From assembly GCF_917563915.1 (NCBI RefSeq), contig NZ_CAKJTI010000004.1:1-64000 (forward strand): a stretch of DNA of 64,000 nucleotides, in the 5' to 3' direction. The notes under the pieces were generated by a model. It had not been told where the DNA came from. It ran no database searches and saw only the letters and a list, made by a program, of their open reading frames with translations. Shown here piece after piece: positions 36,107-44,365 of the stretch. The position numbers and the translations under genes are program-made. Origin of the DNA: Bacillus rhizoplanae. Lineage in GTDB: Bacteria; Bacillota; Bacilli; Bacillales; Bacillaceae_G. Numbering within the stretch: position 1 is the stretch's first letter; every line of letters begins with the position of its first letter.

Positions 36107-37585
36107 TTATTTTTTTACTTCTTTTACATATTCCCATGTTTCCCCTTTATCTTTTGATTGATAAAGTGCACTACTATTACCATTGTAATCTCCATCTGAT
36201 CCTTGTCCAACTAACATATTAAAAACTCCATCTTTCTCATAAGGCATACCTGGAGAATCAAAAGGACTTATTATAGACTGTGTATTATCTAATTTCACTT
36301 CATGCGGTGGATAATTTACCTTTTTAAAAGATATGCCCCCATCATCTGTACGATATAACTCTCCCTCAGTACCAGAAGGTCTGACTGCTCCTAAAAATCC
36401 AAGTTTATCATTTATAAAAGTTATTCCTGATACACTACCAATTCCTCCAATGAATGGGTCTGTATTTATAACCTCCCATGTTTTACCTCCATCAATAGTC
36501 TTGCTTAGTGAATAAAAAGCACTACCTAATGCTTTTTCTGTCATATTTAGTTTATAACCAACTTCTTTTGATAGGTAAAACTGTTCCTTGTTATTCGTTA
36601 CATCTTGTTGCTTCTCTTTAGAACTCTTTTGCTTGGGATTCGTATTTGGTTTACTCCAATTCGGATCACCTATTAAGTTATATCTAGCAGGTATTATCTC
36701 CTTCTCTTTTCCAGGGACAAATATAGATACAGTATATCCAATGATTTCAGAAGTTGCTTCTTCAAGTTTATGCTCCTTACCATTCTCATTAATATTAATA
36801 ATTCCCTCTGTATTGTATCCCCAATTTCTTTTTCCATAATAAACCAATCCATACTTACTTCCATTCCACTTACTAACTGTTTGCTTAACTGGAATAGCCT
36901 TAACCGTTTTAATTAAAGGTTCTACTAGTTTATCATCATCATAATCAGGATTTGCATATCCATTTCGGATTATAGTAATATCTTGTGACTTCTTCTTATC
37001 ATAAGCTATTAAATAAGTTTCCTCTTTCCCGTGAGCATTTTTTCCATAAACAAATGTATCAAATGCTGTAATTGTTCCATCTGAATTAAATGTAAGGTCG
37101 AAATCAGTTGCCATATATAATTTCTTTGGCAAAGTATATTCTTTATTTATATCTTCAAAAATACCTTCTACTCCATATTCATATATATTATTATGTTCAA
37201 ATTTAACTGATCTTTCATTTTTTAATCTTTCTATAAACCATGCAAGTTTGCCATCATAATTTGTTGCACTTTTATAAATCTTCACCCCATAAAATGATGT
37301 GATTACAACAATAATGATAATAGAAATGTATTTCCATGCAGGTAAATTAGTTAATTTTTTAGATTCATATTCTCTATCTTTTATAATTCTCATTGTAGTA
37401 AATGTAATTACAGATATAAAAAATACTATACATAATAATAAAATATAAATATTATAATTCATTCTTCCATACTTACAGAATGAAGCTAACTCATAACAAA
37501 AAATCCAGTATCCAATTATTAAAATTGGATTTGTTAATAATAATATAAGTATCCTTTTTGCATTTCCTCTAAATATGTAAATCAC
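36107..37585 (-). CDS. membrane protein with C-terminal BNR/sialidase-type repeats
   Basis: A protein of up to 492 residues with three N-terminal membrane helices (about residues 10-32, 45-65, 88-106), a middle domain without recognised motifs, and a C-terminal propeller-like region with Asp-box repeats: IDGGKTWEVI, DDGGISFKKV, KDKGETWEYV. These boxes are found in sialidases and WD-like sensors of the cell exterior; no enzyme residues could be identified. The start is uncertain: GTG 37585 overlaps the best ribosome site. It lies in an AT-rich stretch unlike the RND region before it. Confidence 0.65.
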   Translation of the reverse strand: MIYIFRGNAKRILILLLTNPILIIGYWIFCYELASFCKYGRMNYNIYILLLCIVFFISVITFTTMRIIKDREYESKKLTNLPAWKYISIIIIVVITSFYGVKIYKSATNYDGKLAWFIERLKNERSVKFEHNNIYEYGVEGIFEDINKEYTLPKKLYMATDFDLTFNSDGTITAFDTFVYGKNAHGKEETYLIAYDKKKSQDITIIRNGYANPDYDDDKLVEPLIKTVKAIPVKQTVSKWNGSKYGLVYYGKRNWGYNTEGIININENGKEHKLEEATSEIIGYTVSIFVPGKEKEIIPARYNLIGDPNWSKPNTNPKQKSSKEKQQDVTNNKEQFYLSKEVGYKLNMTEKALGSAFYSLSKTIDGGKTWEVINTDPFIGGIGSVSGITFINDKLGFLGAVRPSGTEGELYRTDDGGISFKKVNYPPHEVKLDNTQSIISPFDSPGMPYEKDGVFNMLVGQGSDGDYNGNSSALYQSKDKGETWEYVKEVKK

Positions 37586-37816
37586 TCCTAATCAAATTTA
37601 TTAATTATATTTATCCATATAAAGTATACTTTGTTTTACCAAATATTTGTATAATCCTTTAATCATCCTATTACTTTATTGCATACGAATGAAAGTTAAA
37701 GTAACCAGAATTGATATAGTAATGAAACGCAAATAAAAAAGCACTCCATCATGCACAGATGAGCGCTAATTTCTTAATTCTAATTTTTATAAAAATGATT
37801 CCGAAAATGACCCATT

Positions 37817-38014
37817 TTACTTTTTGGAGGAATCATCTCTGGTCACCATATCCTGATAAGTCGCCTGTTCGCTTCCAATCTTGACATCGGCGATAAAAAT
37901 CTTCCGTTCTTTTACCGGACCAGGTTTCGGTTCGCCGTACTTGAAATCTCTGGAACGGCTATATATGCAGAAGAATTCCAAGTTTCGATTTAAAAATATG
38001 AAAAAGTTCGGCAT
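37817..38014 (-). CDS. short doubtful ORF, possibly a gene remnant
   Basis: Sixty-five codons; only the last ~45 (SRSRDFKYGEPKPGPVKERK onward to VTRDDSSKK) look protein-like and the DNA there is GC-richer than around it. The first part runs out of a terminator hairpin and there is no ribosome site, so this is probably the 3' end of a lost gene of unknown family. Confidence 0.3.
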   Translation of the reverse strand: MPNFFIFLNRNLEFFCIYSRSRDFKYGEPKPGPVKERKIFIADVKIGSEQATYQDMVTRDDSSKK

Positions 38015-38030
38015 ATAACCGAACCTTTTT
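38001..38030 (-). terminator. terminator of the 69-residue protein gene
   Basis: AAAGGTTCGG and CCGAACTTT pair on the minus strand with a T-rich tail, abutting the stop at 38030. Confidence 0.8.
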
Positions 38031-38239
38031 CATCTGTTTATCACTTCAATAAAAGCTGTATTCCCATTGTTCCTAATTGTAGAATGGAATTTTTGATTTT
38101 CTAATGTCTCAGCAACTTGTTCTAATTTTTGTACATCATCATGATGAATGAGTAAACTGTCTGCTCCACTTTCTTCAATGTGGATATGTTCAATATTACC
38201 AATGGCTTTGTGTACGGTTTGTAAAAAATCGGGTTTCAT
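38030..38239 (-). CDS. small hypothetical protein
   Basis: A 69-residue soluble protein (MKPDFLQTVHKAIGNIEHIH, ending TAFIEVINR), predicted alpha/beta, with no family recognised. AGGAGG stands at a good distance before the ATG and a strong terminator follows, so it is likely expressed. Confidence 0.7.
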   Translation of the reverse strand: MKPDFLQTVHKAIGNIEHIHIEESGADSLLIHHDDVQKLEQVAETLENQKFHSTIRNNGNTAFIEVINR

Positions 38240-38354
38240 AAATAAGGCCTCCTATATTTACAGTTATTTGTTTCTATTATTTCCTTATTTATAAAAAATT
38301 AGGCCGGTTGATAAACCAATCTTTGTAATTTTGTTTTTTTAACTTGTATATGTC

Positions 38355-39173
38355 CTAACCATCAACTAACTCATTATTTTCTATAAACATTTGAATTTGA
38401 CAACTATAGGATTCTGTATTAAAAAAATCATTAAATAACTCCACTTCAATGAAACTTTTAACTTTTAAATTATGTTCTTTTATATATTTAATTATTTTAT
38501 TTCTACGCTCCGCTTCATTCTCTTTACTATAGGCTAACGTTAAATACTTTCCCTTTGGTAATATTTTTATATTTTGTTCAACTTCTATATTAGCATTCCC
38601 TTGAAATCTACTAAAAACATACCTTGGTTCTACATTCCCCTCTGAATTAAAGCTATATATGATTCCTCTTTCCAGTGACATTTTCTCCTCTTTATCTTGA
38701 ATGATTTTCTCTAAGTCTGAATAGTAAAGTAACTCCTGTAAACTTCCCACTTCTTTACATGGTGCTACAATTACATAACGCTGTTCAAAGAACTTAATAG
38801 ATATTTCATCATTATTTAATATATCCTTAGAATTCTCTACCTTCATATGTAAGCTATCAATGGTTTTGATTACTTCTTGCATTTTCTTTATGTTTTCTTC
38901 TGCTTCATATCTTTTTAATTGTAAAAATTTTAGTAATTCATCAGTATCACAGTCCTTAAAAATCTCTTGAAGTTCTACTATACTCGTTCTTAACTCTCTA
39001 CAGCTTTTTATAATATCTATATGAATAAATTGATCTATAGAATAATATCTATAACCTGTTGTTTCATCAATATATTTTGGAATAAGAATCCCCATTTTGT
39101 GATAATATCTTAACGCTTTTATTGTAATGTCTTTTATTTTAGCAACTTCCCCAATAGAAAATAAGTTTTTCAC
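38355..39173 (-). CDS. MerR-family transcriptional regulator (BmrR/GyrI-like ligand domain)
   Basis: A 272-residue activator. The N-terminal MerR winged helix reads FSIGEVAKIKDITIKALRYYHKMGIL, then ETTGYRYYSIDQ, followed by a coiled-coil dimerisation helix (about 85-120) and a C-terminal effector-binding domain like BmrR/GyrI (VIVAPCKEVGSLQELLYY, LPKGKYLTLAYS). Such proteins respond to drugs or other amphipathic molecules. GTG 39173 was chosen since AAAGGAAG lies upstream. It is divergent from a GNAT acetyltransferase gene 134 bases away, its likely target. Confidence 0.88.
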   Translation of the reverse strand: MKNLFSIGEVAKIKDITIKALRYYHKMGILIPKYIDETTGYRYYSIDQFIHIDIIKSCRELRTSIVELQEIFKDCDTDELLKFLQLKRYEAEENIKKMQEVIKTIDSLHMKVENSKDILNNDEISIKFFEQRYVIVAPCKEVGSLQELLYYSDLEKIIQDKEEKMSLERGIIYSFNSEGNVEPRYVFSRFQGNANIEVEQNIKILPKGKYLTLAYSKENEAERRNKIIKYIKEHNLKVKSFIEVELFNDFFNTESYSCQIQMFIENNELVDG

Positions 39174-39307
39174 CCTAATCACTTCCTTTATATTTTTTCT
39201 TACATGATCGTTGACTCTCCTCTTAGGGGAGACCTTATGATCATAATAAGGCATTTACAAGAAAATACGAAATGAAAGTTTACTTATATAACAGGGAGTT
39301 TTTAAAC

Positions 39308-39937
39308 ATGGATCAAGTAATATACAGAAGCCTAGTTAAAGAAGATTATGAAGCAGTTAAAACATTGATTGGTGAAGCATTTGGCTTCAATGAATTTATT
39401 AAGGATAAGAAATTTTTAGATTCAGTATTAAACATCTATCTACAAGGTTGTATTTTAGAAAGTTCATTTAGCAAAGTAGCAGAAAGAAACAATAAGATTA
39501 TTGGTGTTATTTTAGGCGATTCAAAAAAAGACAAAAATCGTTTAAAGAAAGCTCATAATACTTTAAGTATTGCCTATTCCATGCTTAAAGTACTCATGAC
39601 TAATAAGGAAAATAAAAAATTCATAAAAGAATTCTCAAAGGTTCAAGATGCATATAAAGAACTTATAAAAGAAAAAGAAGATGATTTTCAAGGTTGTATA
39701 CAGTTATTTATTGTATCAGGGGAATCTAGAGGTCTTGGGGTTGGAAAATCTCTAATGAATCATTTGCATAATTATATGAAAAGTATGGATGTGGAATCCT
39801 TATATCTATATACAGATAATAGATGTAACTATGGATTTTATGACAGCCAAAATTTTGAACGTATAAATGAAAAAGAAGTTTATTTTAATTCAATGCAAGA
39901 AAAACTTAATGTATTTTTATACTGTTATGATTTTTAA
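39308..39937 (+). CDS. GNAT-family N-acetyltransferase
   Basis: A 209-residue acetyl-CoA-dependent transferase. The acetyl-CoA loop reads SGESRGLGVGKSLMNHL and the C-terminal strand/helix DNRCNYGFYDSQNFERI is typical of GNAT proteins. Acceptor unknown. ATG 39308 has CAGGGAG upstream. Divergent MerR regulator adjacent, so an inducible detoxification or resistance role is possible. Confidence 0.87.
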   Translation: MDQVIYRSLVKEDYEAVKTLIGEAFGFNEFIKDKKFLDSVLNIYLQGCILESSFSKVAERNNKIIGVILGDSKKDKNRLKKAHNTLSIAYSMLKVLMTNKENKKFIKEFSKVQDAYKELIKEKEDDFQGCIQLFIVSGESRGLGVGKSLMNHLHNYMKSMDVESLYLYTDNRCNYGFYDSQNFERINEKEVYFNSMQEKLNVFLYCYDF

Positions 39938-39945
39938 CTAATAGT

Positions 39946-39977
39946 AAAAACCGTATCACTTATTTGTGATACGGTTC
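39946..39977 (+). terminator. GNAT gene terminator
   Basis: AACCGTATCAC and GTGATACGGTT form a perfect 11-bp stem. Confidence 0.8.
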
Positions 39978-40015
39978 TGCCTAACGGGACAGCCGGTCAA
40001 TTTTCCGATTTCGTC

Positions 40016-40612
40016 CTACTTCTGCTTCTCTCCGACCACCCCATAGAAAAACAACTCCATCAATTGATCCATACTCCTCGCTATGCGTTCTCGATTCGCC
40101 CCTTTCCAATACCGACCCAGCTCATTTTTGTACATCGTGAAGCACAGCATAATCATCTCTTCTGTTTGATCTCTATGAATGTAGCCCTCTTGCTTTCCAA
40201 TCGCGACAAACTTCATAAAAAATCGCATGACTTTCTGCTCATTATAACTCTTCAGCCTTTGCATCAACCCACTCACCTCAGAGAATGGGGATTTCTGAAA
40301 ATTATCCGATAAAATTTGTAAATTTTCAGCTTCCAGCAGCATGATTTCCTTCGTCTTTTCAGGAAAGGAACACGCTGAATCCAGAATCTTCTCATACTGC
40401 CCCAACTGTTTGTCCATCCAATTCATAAGCATGTCGGCATAGAGCTGTTCTTTTGTTCCAAAGTATTTATAAATGGTAGCGGGAGAAACCTTCGCATTTT
40501 GAGCGATTTCATTCACGCTTACCTTTTGAAAACCATGTTTGGAGAACAATTCAAATGAAGAGCTGTATATTTGCTCAATTTTGTTCTGTTTCCGTCGTTC
40601 GAATCCGTTCAT
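40016..40612 (-). CDS. TetR-family transcriptional regulator
   Basis: A 198-residue repressor. The N-terminal helix-turn-helix is standard: IYSSSFELFSKHGFQKVSVNEIAQNAKVSPATIYKYF-type, ending GTKEQLYADM. The C-terminal ligand domain is not classifiable. ATG 40612 follows GAGGTGGAG. Nothing close is obviously its target; the RND pump at 32-35 kb, with similar GC-richer base use, is a guess only. Confidence 0.88.
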   Translation of the reverse strand: MNGFERRKQNKIEQIYSSSFELFSKHGFQKVSVNEIAQNAKVSPATIYKYFGTKEQLYADMLMNWMDKQLGQYEKILDSACSFPEKTKEIMLLEAENLQILSDNFQKSPFSEVSGLMQRLKSYNEQKVMRFFMKFVAIGKQEGYIHRDQTEEMIMLCFTMYKNELGRYWKGANRERIARSMDQLMELFFYGVVGEKQK

Positions 40613-40802
40613 ATTCTCCACCTCACTTGTAGTGTAGCTCAAGCTTTAGAGTAAATGCAGAAAATGTAAGTTTGTACCGGGGATTCGGATTTGCTCTAAG
40701 CAAAGAAACACAAATCGACAAGGTACCCGTATATTGTATGTTCTATCAGAAAAATAGTTCGGGCAACGGAGATTCCGAGATTTCGACTCATTTATATAAA
40801 TA

Positions 40803-40833
40803 AAAAAGTGGCCAATTTAATGACCACTTTTAC
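40803..40833. terminator. terminator-like hairpin
   Basis: AAAAGTGGCCA and TGACCACTTTT pair almost perfectly between A and T runs, about 75 bases past the DinB gene stop. Confidence 0.75.
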
Positions 40834-40909
40834 TAACTTGTATGCTTTCATTCAAAATAAAGGTTTCCCTTTATTTGTTGAAGTATGAATCCGTAACTCT
40901 ATACTATTT

Positions 40910-41413
40910 CTAAAGTGGTGGATTTTCCACTCCCAAATGAATCCAATCTTCTTTTGGAGGACCATACACTCCAAATGGTTTTATTCCTGCTTGACGCATA
41001 AGAATTGTAACTTGTCCACGATGATGAACAATGTGCTTAATTAGCCCCATTAAGATTGTAGCGTTTGACTCCTGTCTTCCAAAGGCTTCTTGTATTTGCT
41101 TGAGGGATTCATCTGTCCATTGTTCTTCAATAATTTTGGCTGCATCGATACTTATCTTTTTAAAAGTTTCAGCAATTTCCTTCGCTGAAATTGGTACACT
41201 TTCTGCATTTTCTACTCCATCTATCTTCAACCCGAAATGAGCTAAATACTCTGGAATACTTGTTGTAAAATGCCACGCAATTCTCCCCAAAGTACGACCT
41301 TCTGGATAAACTTGTTGTTGTAATGATTCATCTGTCAAACCATCCAAAACTTTTTGAGTTAGTAATGCTTCCCTATTCCATTCATTCATAAAGTCTGAAA
41401 TTGTTACATACAT
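40910..41413 (-). CDS. DinB-family protein
   Basis: A 167-residue four-helix-bundle protein of the DinB/YfiT type. The metal-binding histidines fit RIAWHFTTSIPEYL and MGLIKHIVHHRGQVTILMRQAG. Family knowledge: related enzymes are metal-dependent, some being bacillithiol or mycothiol transferases. ATG 41413 has GGAGGAAU upstream; the longer ORF has none. Confidence 0.85.
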   Translation of the reverse strand: MYVTISDFMNEWNREALLTQKVLDGLTDESLQQQVYPEGRTLGRIAWHFTTSIPEYLAHFGLKIDGVENAESVPISAKEIAETFKKISIDAAKIIEEQWTDESLKQIQEAFGRQESNATILMGLIKHIVHHRGQVTILMRQAGIKPFGVYGPPKEDWIHLGVENPPL

Positions 41414-41851
41414 AAATAATTCCTCCACAATCAAATTTTTTCTCGAAATACAGTACAAAATATTCGTTCCTATATTTCAATTTCCTTCTTAAATTAGAAC
41501 GACTCCTTGATAAACTTGTTCTTTTTTTGTATGTAGTAATTTGTTGCTATAGTTATGAAACGCTTTGCTCACCTTGATAATCAAACAGAACATTTGTTCT
41601 CGTTTTTTATTGTATCAAGAATTCAGGAAAACATCAAATTTCAATAATATTCTTTAACAGAGCCAATTTAAATAATCGTTTAGTTTAATTTGTTTATTAA
41701 AGTGATCGTTTATAATAAAGTTTGATAATTTGTAAAAAAGTTTGATAAAAAAATCCTATTGTCATGTAAGTTTTTTCTTATTGAACTAAAAAATGTATGC
41801 ATTTTGTTATAATCTAAAAGCAAATAAAATCAATCATAGGAAGGAAGAAGT
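41414..41851. other. AT-rich non-coding stretch
   Basis: No gene. AAAGTTTGATAA-type words occur twice at about 41717-41750 and again inverted near 42328 (GGTCAAACTTTATTTC). No function assigned. Confidence 0.4.
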
Positions 41852-42187
41852 ATGAATCATATCTTTATTGTTTTAGTAGAATTTTATCCGTCCTGGCTTG
41901 CTATGACTCGTGAAGAAAGAGGGAAACGAGCTAATGAGCTTAAAGAAATTACTTTAAAATATCCCGAAGTGCAGGTGCGTTTCTTTGATGCGGAAGCCTT
42001 ACCTGGAAAGGATTTTACAGATATTATCATTTGTGAAACAAATAATATCAAAAAGTACCATTATATGTGGGAATAAATAAGAGACCACTCTGTATATACT
42101 GAAGGGCATATGAAGATTAAAAATGTTATTATGGGAATAGAAGAAGCCTATAAACAGTTTGAAGCAGATTCATTAAATAGTAATTAA
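41852..42187 (+). pseudogene. darcynin-like gene interrupted by an in-frame stop
   Basis: From ATG 41852 (AGGAAGGAAG upstream) the frame reads FIVLVEFYPSWLAMTREERG and DAEALPGKDFTDIIICET to YHYMWE, then TAA at 42074-42076. The same frame continues open for 36 more codons (IRDHSVYTEGHMKIKNVIMG, EEAYKQFEADSLN) to TAA at 42185. This is the expected C-terminal part, so a 3-bp insertion (TAA) or a nonsense change split a ~110-residue darcynin-type protein. The family function is unknown. Readthrough or a short functional form cannot be excluded. Confidence 0.8.
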
Positions 42188-42427
42188 AGCAATAATTAAC
42201 GAGTATTAATATTCAACAAAAAGTAACCTACAATAATCGAATTTTTTATAAAAACTCAATCTAAATTCAAAACCGTAGAATCCATTTTGTTTGTTGCAAA
42301 ATACACTTTCAATTAATATTTTTGGTCAAACTTTATTTCAAAGCAACAAGTTCATCCCCTTAGCGTACAGGAAATCGGCTTTTTCTTTGTAGAATTTTGC
42401 TTAGCGTACGAAATTCGCATTTTGTTA
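42188..42427. other. non-coding, with short repeated words
   Basis: TTAGCGTACAGGAAATCG and TTAGCGTACGAAATTCGC (around 42360 and 42408) are direct repeats of a B. cereus-type intergenic sequence; a relative in inverted form lies at 12285-12305. No gene. Confidence 0.4.
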
Positions 42428-42577
42428 GTGCTACCCCATGCCCATCAAGCTAATATTTTAAAGTACCCCCAAAACAAAAATTTTATCTCACCACAGTTGT
42501 CTATGAGAATTCAGGTCATTTTTTTCGTTTTGGGGAACAATTAATTTCTTAACTTGATGGTGATATGGTGGAACCCC
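42428..42577. repeat. IS231-end-type mini-element, copy 2
   Basis: About 130 bp with inverted ends: ATGCCCATCAAGCTAATA then ACCCCCAAAACAAAAA on the left, TTTCGTTTTGGGG then TTCTTAACTTGATGG on the right. The flanks GTGCTACCCC (42428-42437) and GTGGAACCCC (42568-42577) look like a target duplication. The right end supplies the stop codon of the symporter gene. No coding capacity, so movement would need a transposase in trans. Confidence 0.6.
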
Positions 42578-44027
42578 TTTTAATCGGTATATGTTTTGAA
42601 GCTAAACTTACAATAGTGGTTATTACAATATTCATAAATAATGCTATTGCTCCTGTACTAATGTCGTTAATAGTGTGTGGGACTGTTGGAAAAAAGGTTG
42701 CGATTTTTATATTGAAAATCGTAGCATACAATACAATGAGCACTCCTGTAATAATTCCAGTCATTGCGCCATATTTATTAATATAATTTTTTGAGGAAAA
42801 GCTAAGGAACAATGCAGGTGCCAATTGTGCGATAAGACTGTATGACATGATGTTTAACAGTGCAAGTGCTGTCCCGCCAAATACTGTGAAGATTAAAGCA
42901 GTCAAAGAAAGGATAATGATGAATAGTTTTGAGGCTACTAATTGTTGCTTTTCGGTGGCTTTTGGAAAAATAACATTGTAAACCCCTTTTGTTAAGCCAA
43001 CAGATGCAGACATTAACATAACAGATGCTGGTACTAAAGCCGTTAGTAAACCAGCTGCTCCAACTATTCCAATGACCCAAGGATCAAATGTTTGAATAGA
43101 TAATCTTAAAAGAGAAAGATCTCCATCAGCTCCTTGTAAACCCGGGATTTTTATGATAGCTGAAAAGCCAATAAAAAAAACAAAGAGCAATAATATGGTG
43201 TATAAAGGTAGGGTAATTGCATTTTTGCGAAGTGCTTTTTCACCATTTGCTGAGAAAACCACAGAGAAAGAAGTCGGTAATAAATAAAAAGAGATTGCAT
43301 TTAAAAGGATAGTAGAGATAAACCACGGTACACTTAGTCCCTGATTGGCTAACGTTAACAATTCAGGTTTAACAGCCTGAACAGACTTAAACATTTGCTG
43401 AATCCCACCAAAATAGTGGATAGGGATGTATAGGCCTAAAAAAATAACTACTCCCAAAATCATAATATCTTTAATCACAGCTGTCCAAGCTGAGCCATGA
43501 ATACCAGAGAATATTACATATGTTGTAATAACTATTGCACCTATAATACTTGCAACTACTGGTGAAATAGCCCCGTAAGAAGCTTCTGAAACAATAATTC
43601 CTAACCCTTTCATTTGTATACAAATATATGGTATGATCGCTAAACTTCCCACAATAGCTACTATAACCCCCATTGCACGACTATCGTATTTAGATGCAAA
43701 ATAGTCAGGTTGTGAAATAATACCATGTTCTTTACCGTATCTCCAAATTTTAGGTGCAATCCAATAAGATATTATATATGCTAGAAATATATACGTGGGC
43801 ACATAATATGCAGCAGCACCTTTGGAATACGCCCAACCACTTCCGCCTAGAAAAGTAAAAGTCGTATAAACCTCTCCAGCTATTAATAGAAATACGAACA
43901 AGGTTCCAAAACCTCTGCCCCCAACTGCAAATTGCTGCAAATTCATCTTTTTTCCTCTTCTTGCTGCTATCCCTAAATAAAGAGATAGGATTAAGAAAAT
44001 AAAAATAATAAATAATGATATATTCAT
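42549..44027 (-). CDS. sodium:solute symporter family transporter
   Basis: A 492-residue SSS-family transporter with about 13 membrane helices. Typical motifs: NLQQFAVGGRGFGTLFVFLLIAGE near the N-terminus, SQPDYFASKYDSRAMG, and ALVPASVMLMSASVGLTKGVYN. The substrate may be a carboxylate or amino acid; not determinable. It overlaps the DUF3311 gene by four bases (ATGA), the arrangement of yhjC-yhjB in B. subtilis. The final codons (about RGSTISPSS) and stop come from the end of a mini-element, so the native C-terminus may have been replaced. Confidence 0.9.
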   Translation of the reverse strand: MNISLFIIFIFLILSLYLGIAARRGKKMNLQQFAVGGRGFGTLFVFLLIAGEVYTTFTFLGGSGWAYSKGAAAYYVPTYIFLAYIISYWIAPKIWRYGKEHGIISQPDYFASKYDSRAMGVIVAIVGSLAIIPYICIQMKGLGIIVSEASYGAISPVVASIIGAIVITTYVIFSGIHGSAWTAVIKDIMILGVVIFLGLYIPIHYFGGIQQMFKSVQAVKPELLTLANQGLSVPWFISTILLNAISFYLLPTSFSVVFSANGEKALRKNAITLPLYTILLLFVFFIGFSAIIKIPGLQGADGDLSLLRLSIQTFDPWVIGIVGAAGLLTALVPASVMLMSASVGLTKGVYNVIFPKATEKQQLVASKLFIIILSLTALIFTVFGGTALALLNIMSYSLIAQLAPALFLSFSSKNYINKYGAMTGIITGVLIVLYATIFNIKIATFFPTVPHTINDISTGAIALFMNIVITTIVSLASKHIPIKRGSTISPSS

Positions 44028-44224
44028 TCTGTCTCCCCCCCTTGATTATCAGGATCAAGCTTATAAACAATGGTTAAAATAATCGAAGAAAGTACCATCC
44101 AAAATACAATCCAAAATAAAAGAAAAGGCATTCCTAACACGTAAGGCTCAATTCTATTTGCAAATGGCAAGAATCCTACAACCCCTATAAAAGGGATTAA
44201 GAGCAAGAGTTTAATATATTTCAA
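44024..44224 (-). CDS. DUF3311-family small membrane protein (YhjC-like)
   Basis: A 66-residue protein with two membrane helices and the DUF3311 pattern FLPFANRIEPYVLGMPFLLFWIV. Family knowledge: it is nearly always encoded directly upstream of an SSS symporter and is probably a subunit of it. Starts with TTG; AGGAGG lies upstream. Translationally coupled to the symporter. A decayed second copy lies at 46110-46290. Confidence 0.87.
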   Translation of the reverse strand: MKYIKLLLLIPFIGVVGFLPFANRIEPYVLGMPFLLFWIVFWMVLSSIILTIVYKLDPDNQGGETE

Positions 44225-44282
44225 AATATGCTCGACCTCCTATTTCATAGTTTGAATTTTTATGGATTAAGAGCCAATATCA

Positions 44283-44358
44283 CAAAAGGATTTGTTAATA
44301 GAATAATGTGAAATTAATAGAATTGTAATGAAACTCCTTTTATTAACAAATCCTTTTG
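44283..44358. promoter_or_regulatory. perfect 18-bp inverted repeat between amidohydrolase and DUF3311 genes
   Basis: CAAAAGGATTTGTTAATA (44283-44300) and TATTAACAAATCCTTTTG (44341-44358) are exact inverse copies separated by 40 bases. It begins eight bases after the amidohydrolase stop. There is no T-run on the minus strand, so it may be a processing or attenuation structure, a two-site operator, or the ends of a tiny inserted element. Confidence 0.6.
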
Positions 44359-44365
44359 CCTAGAT

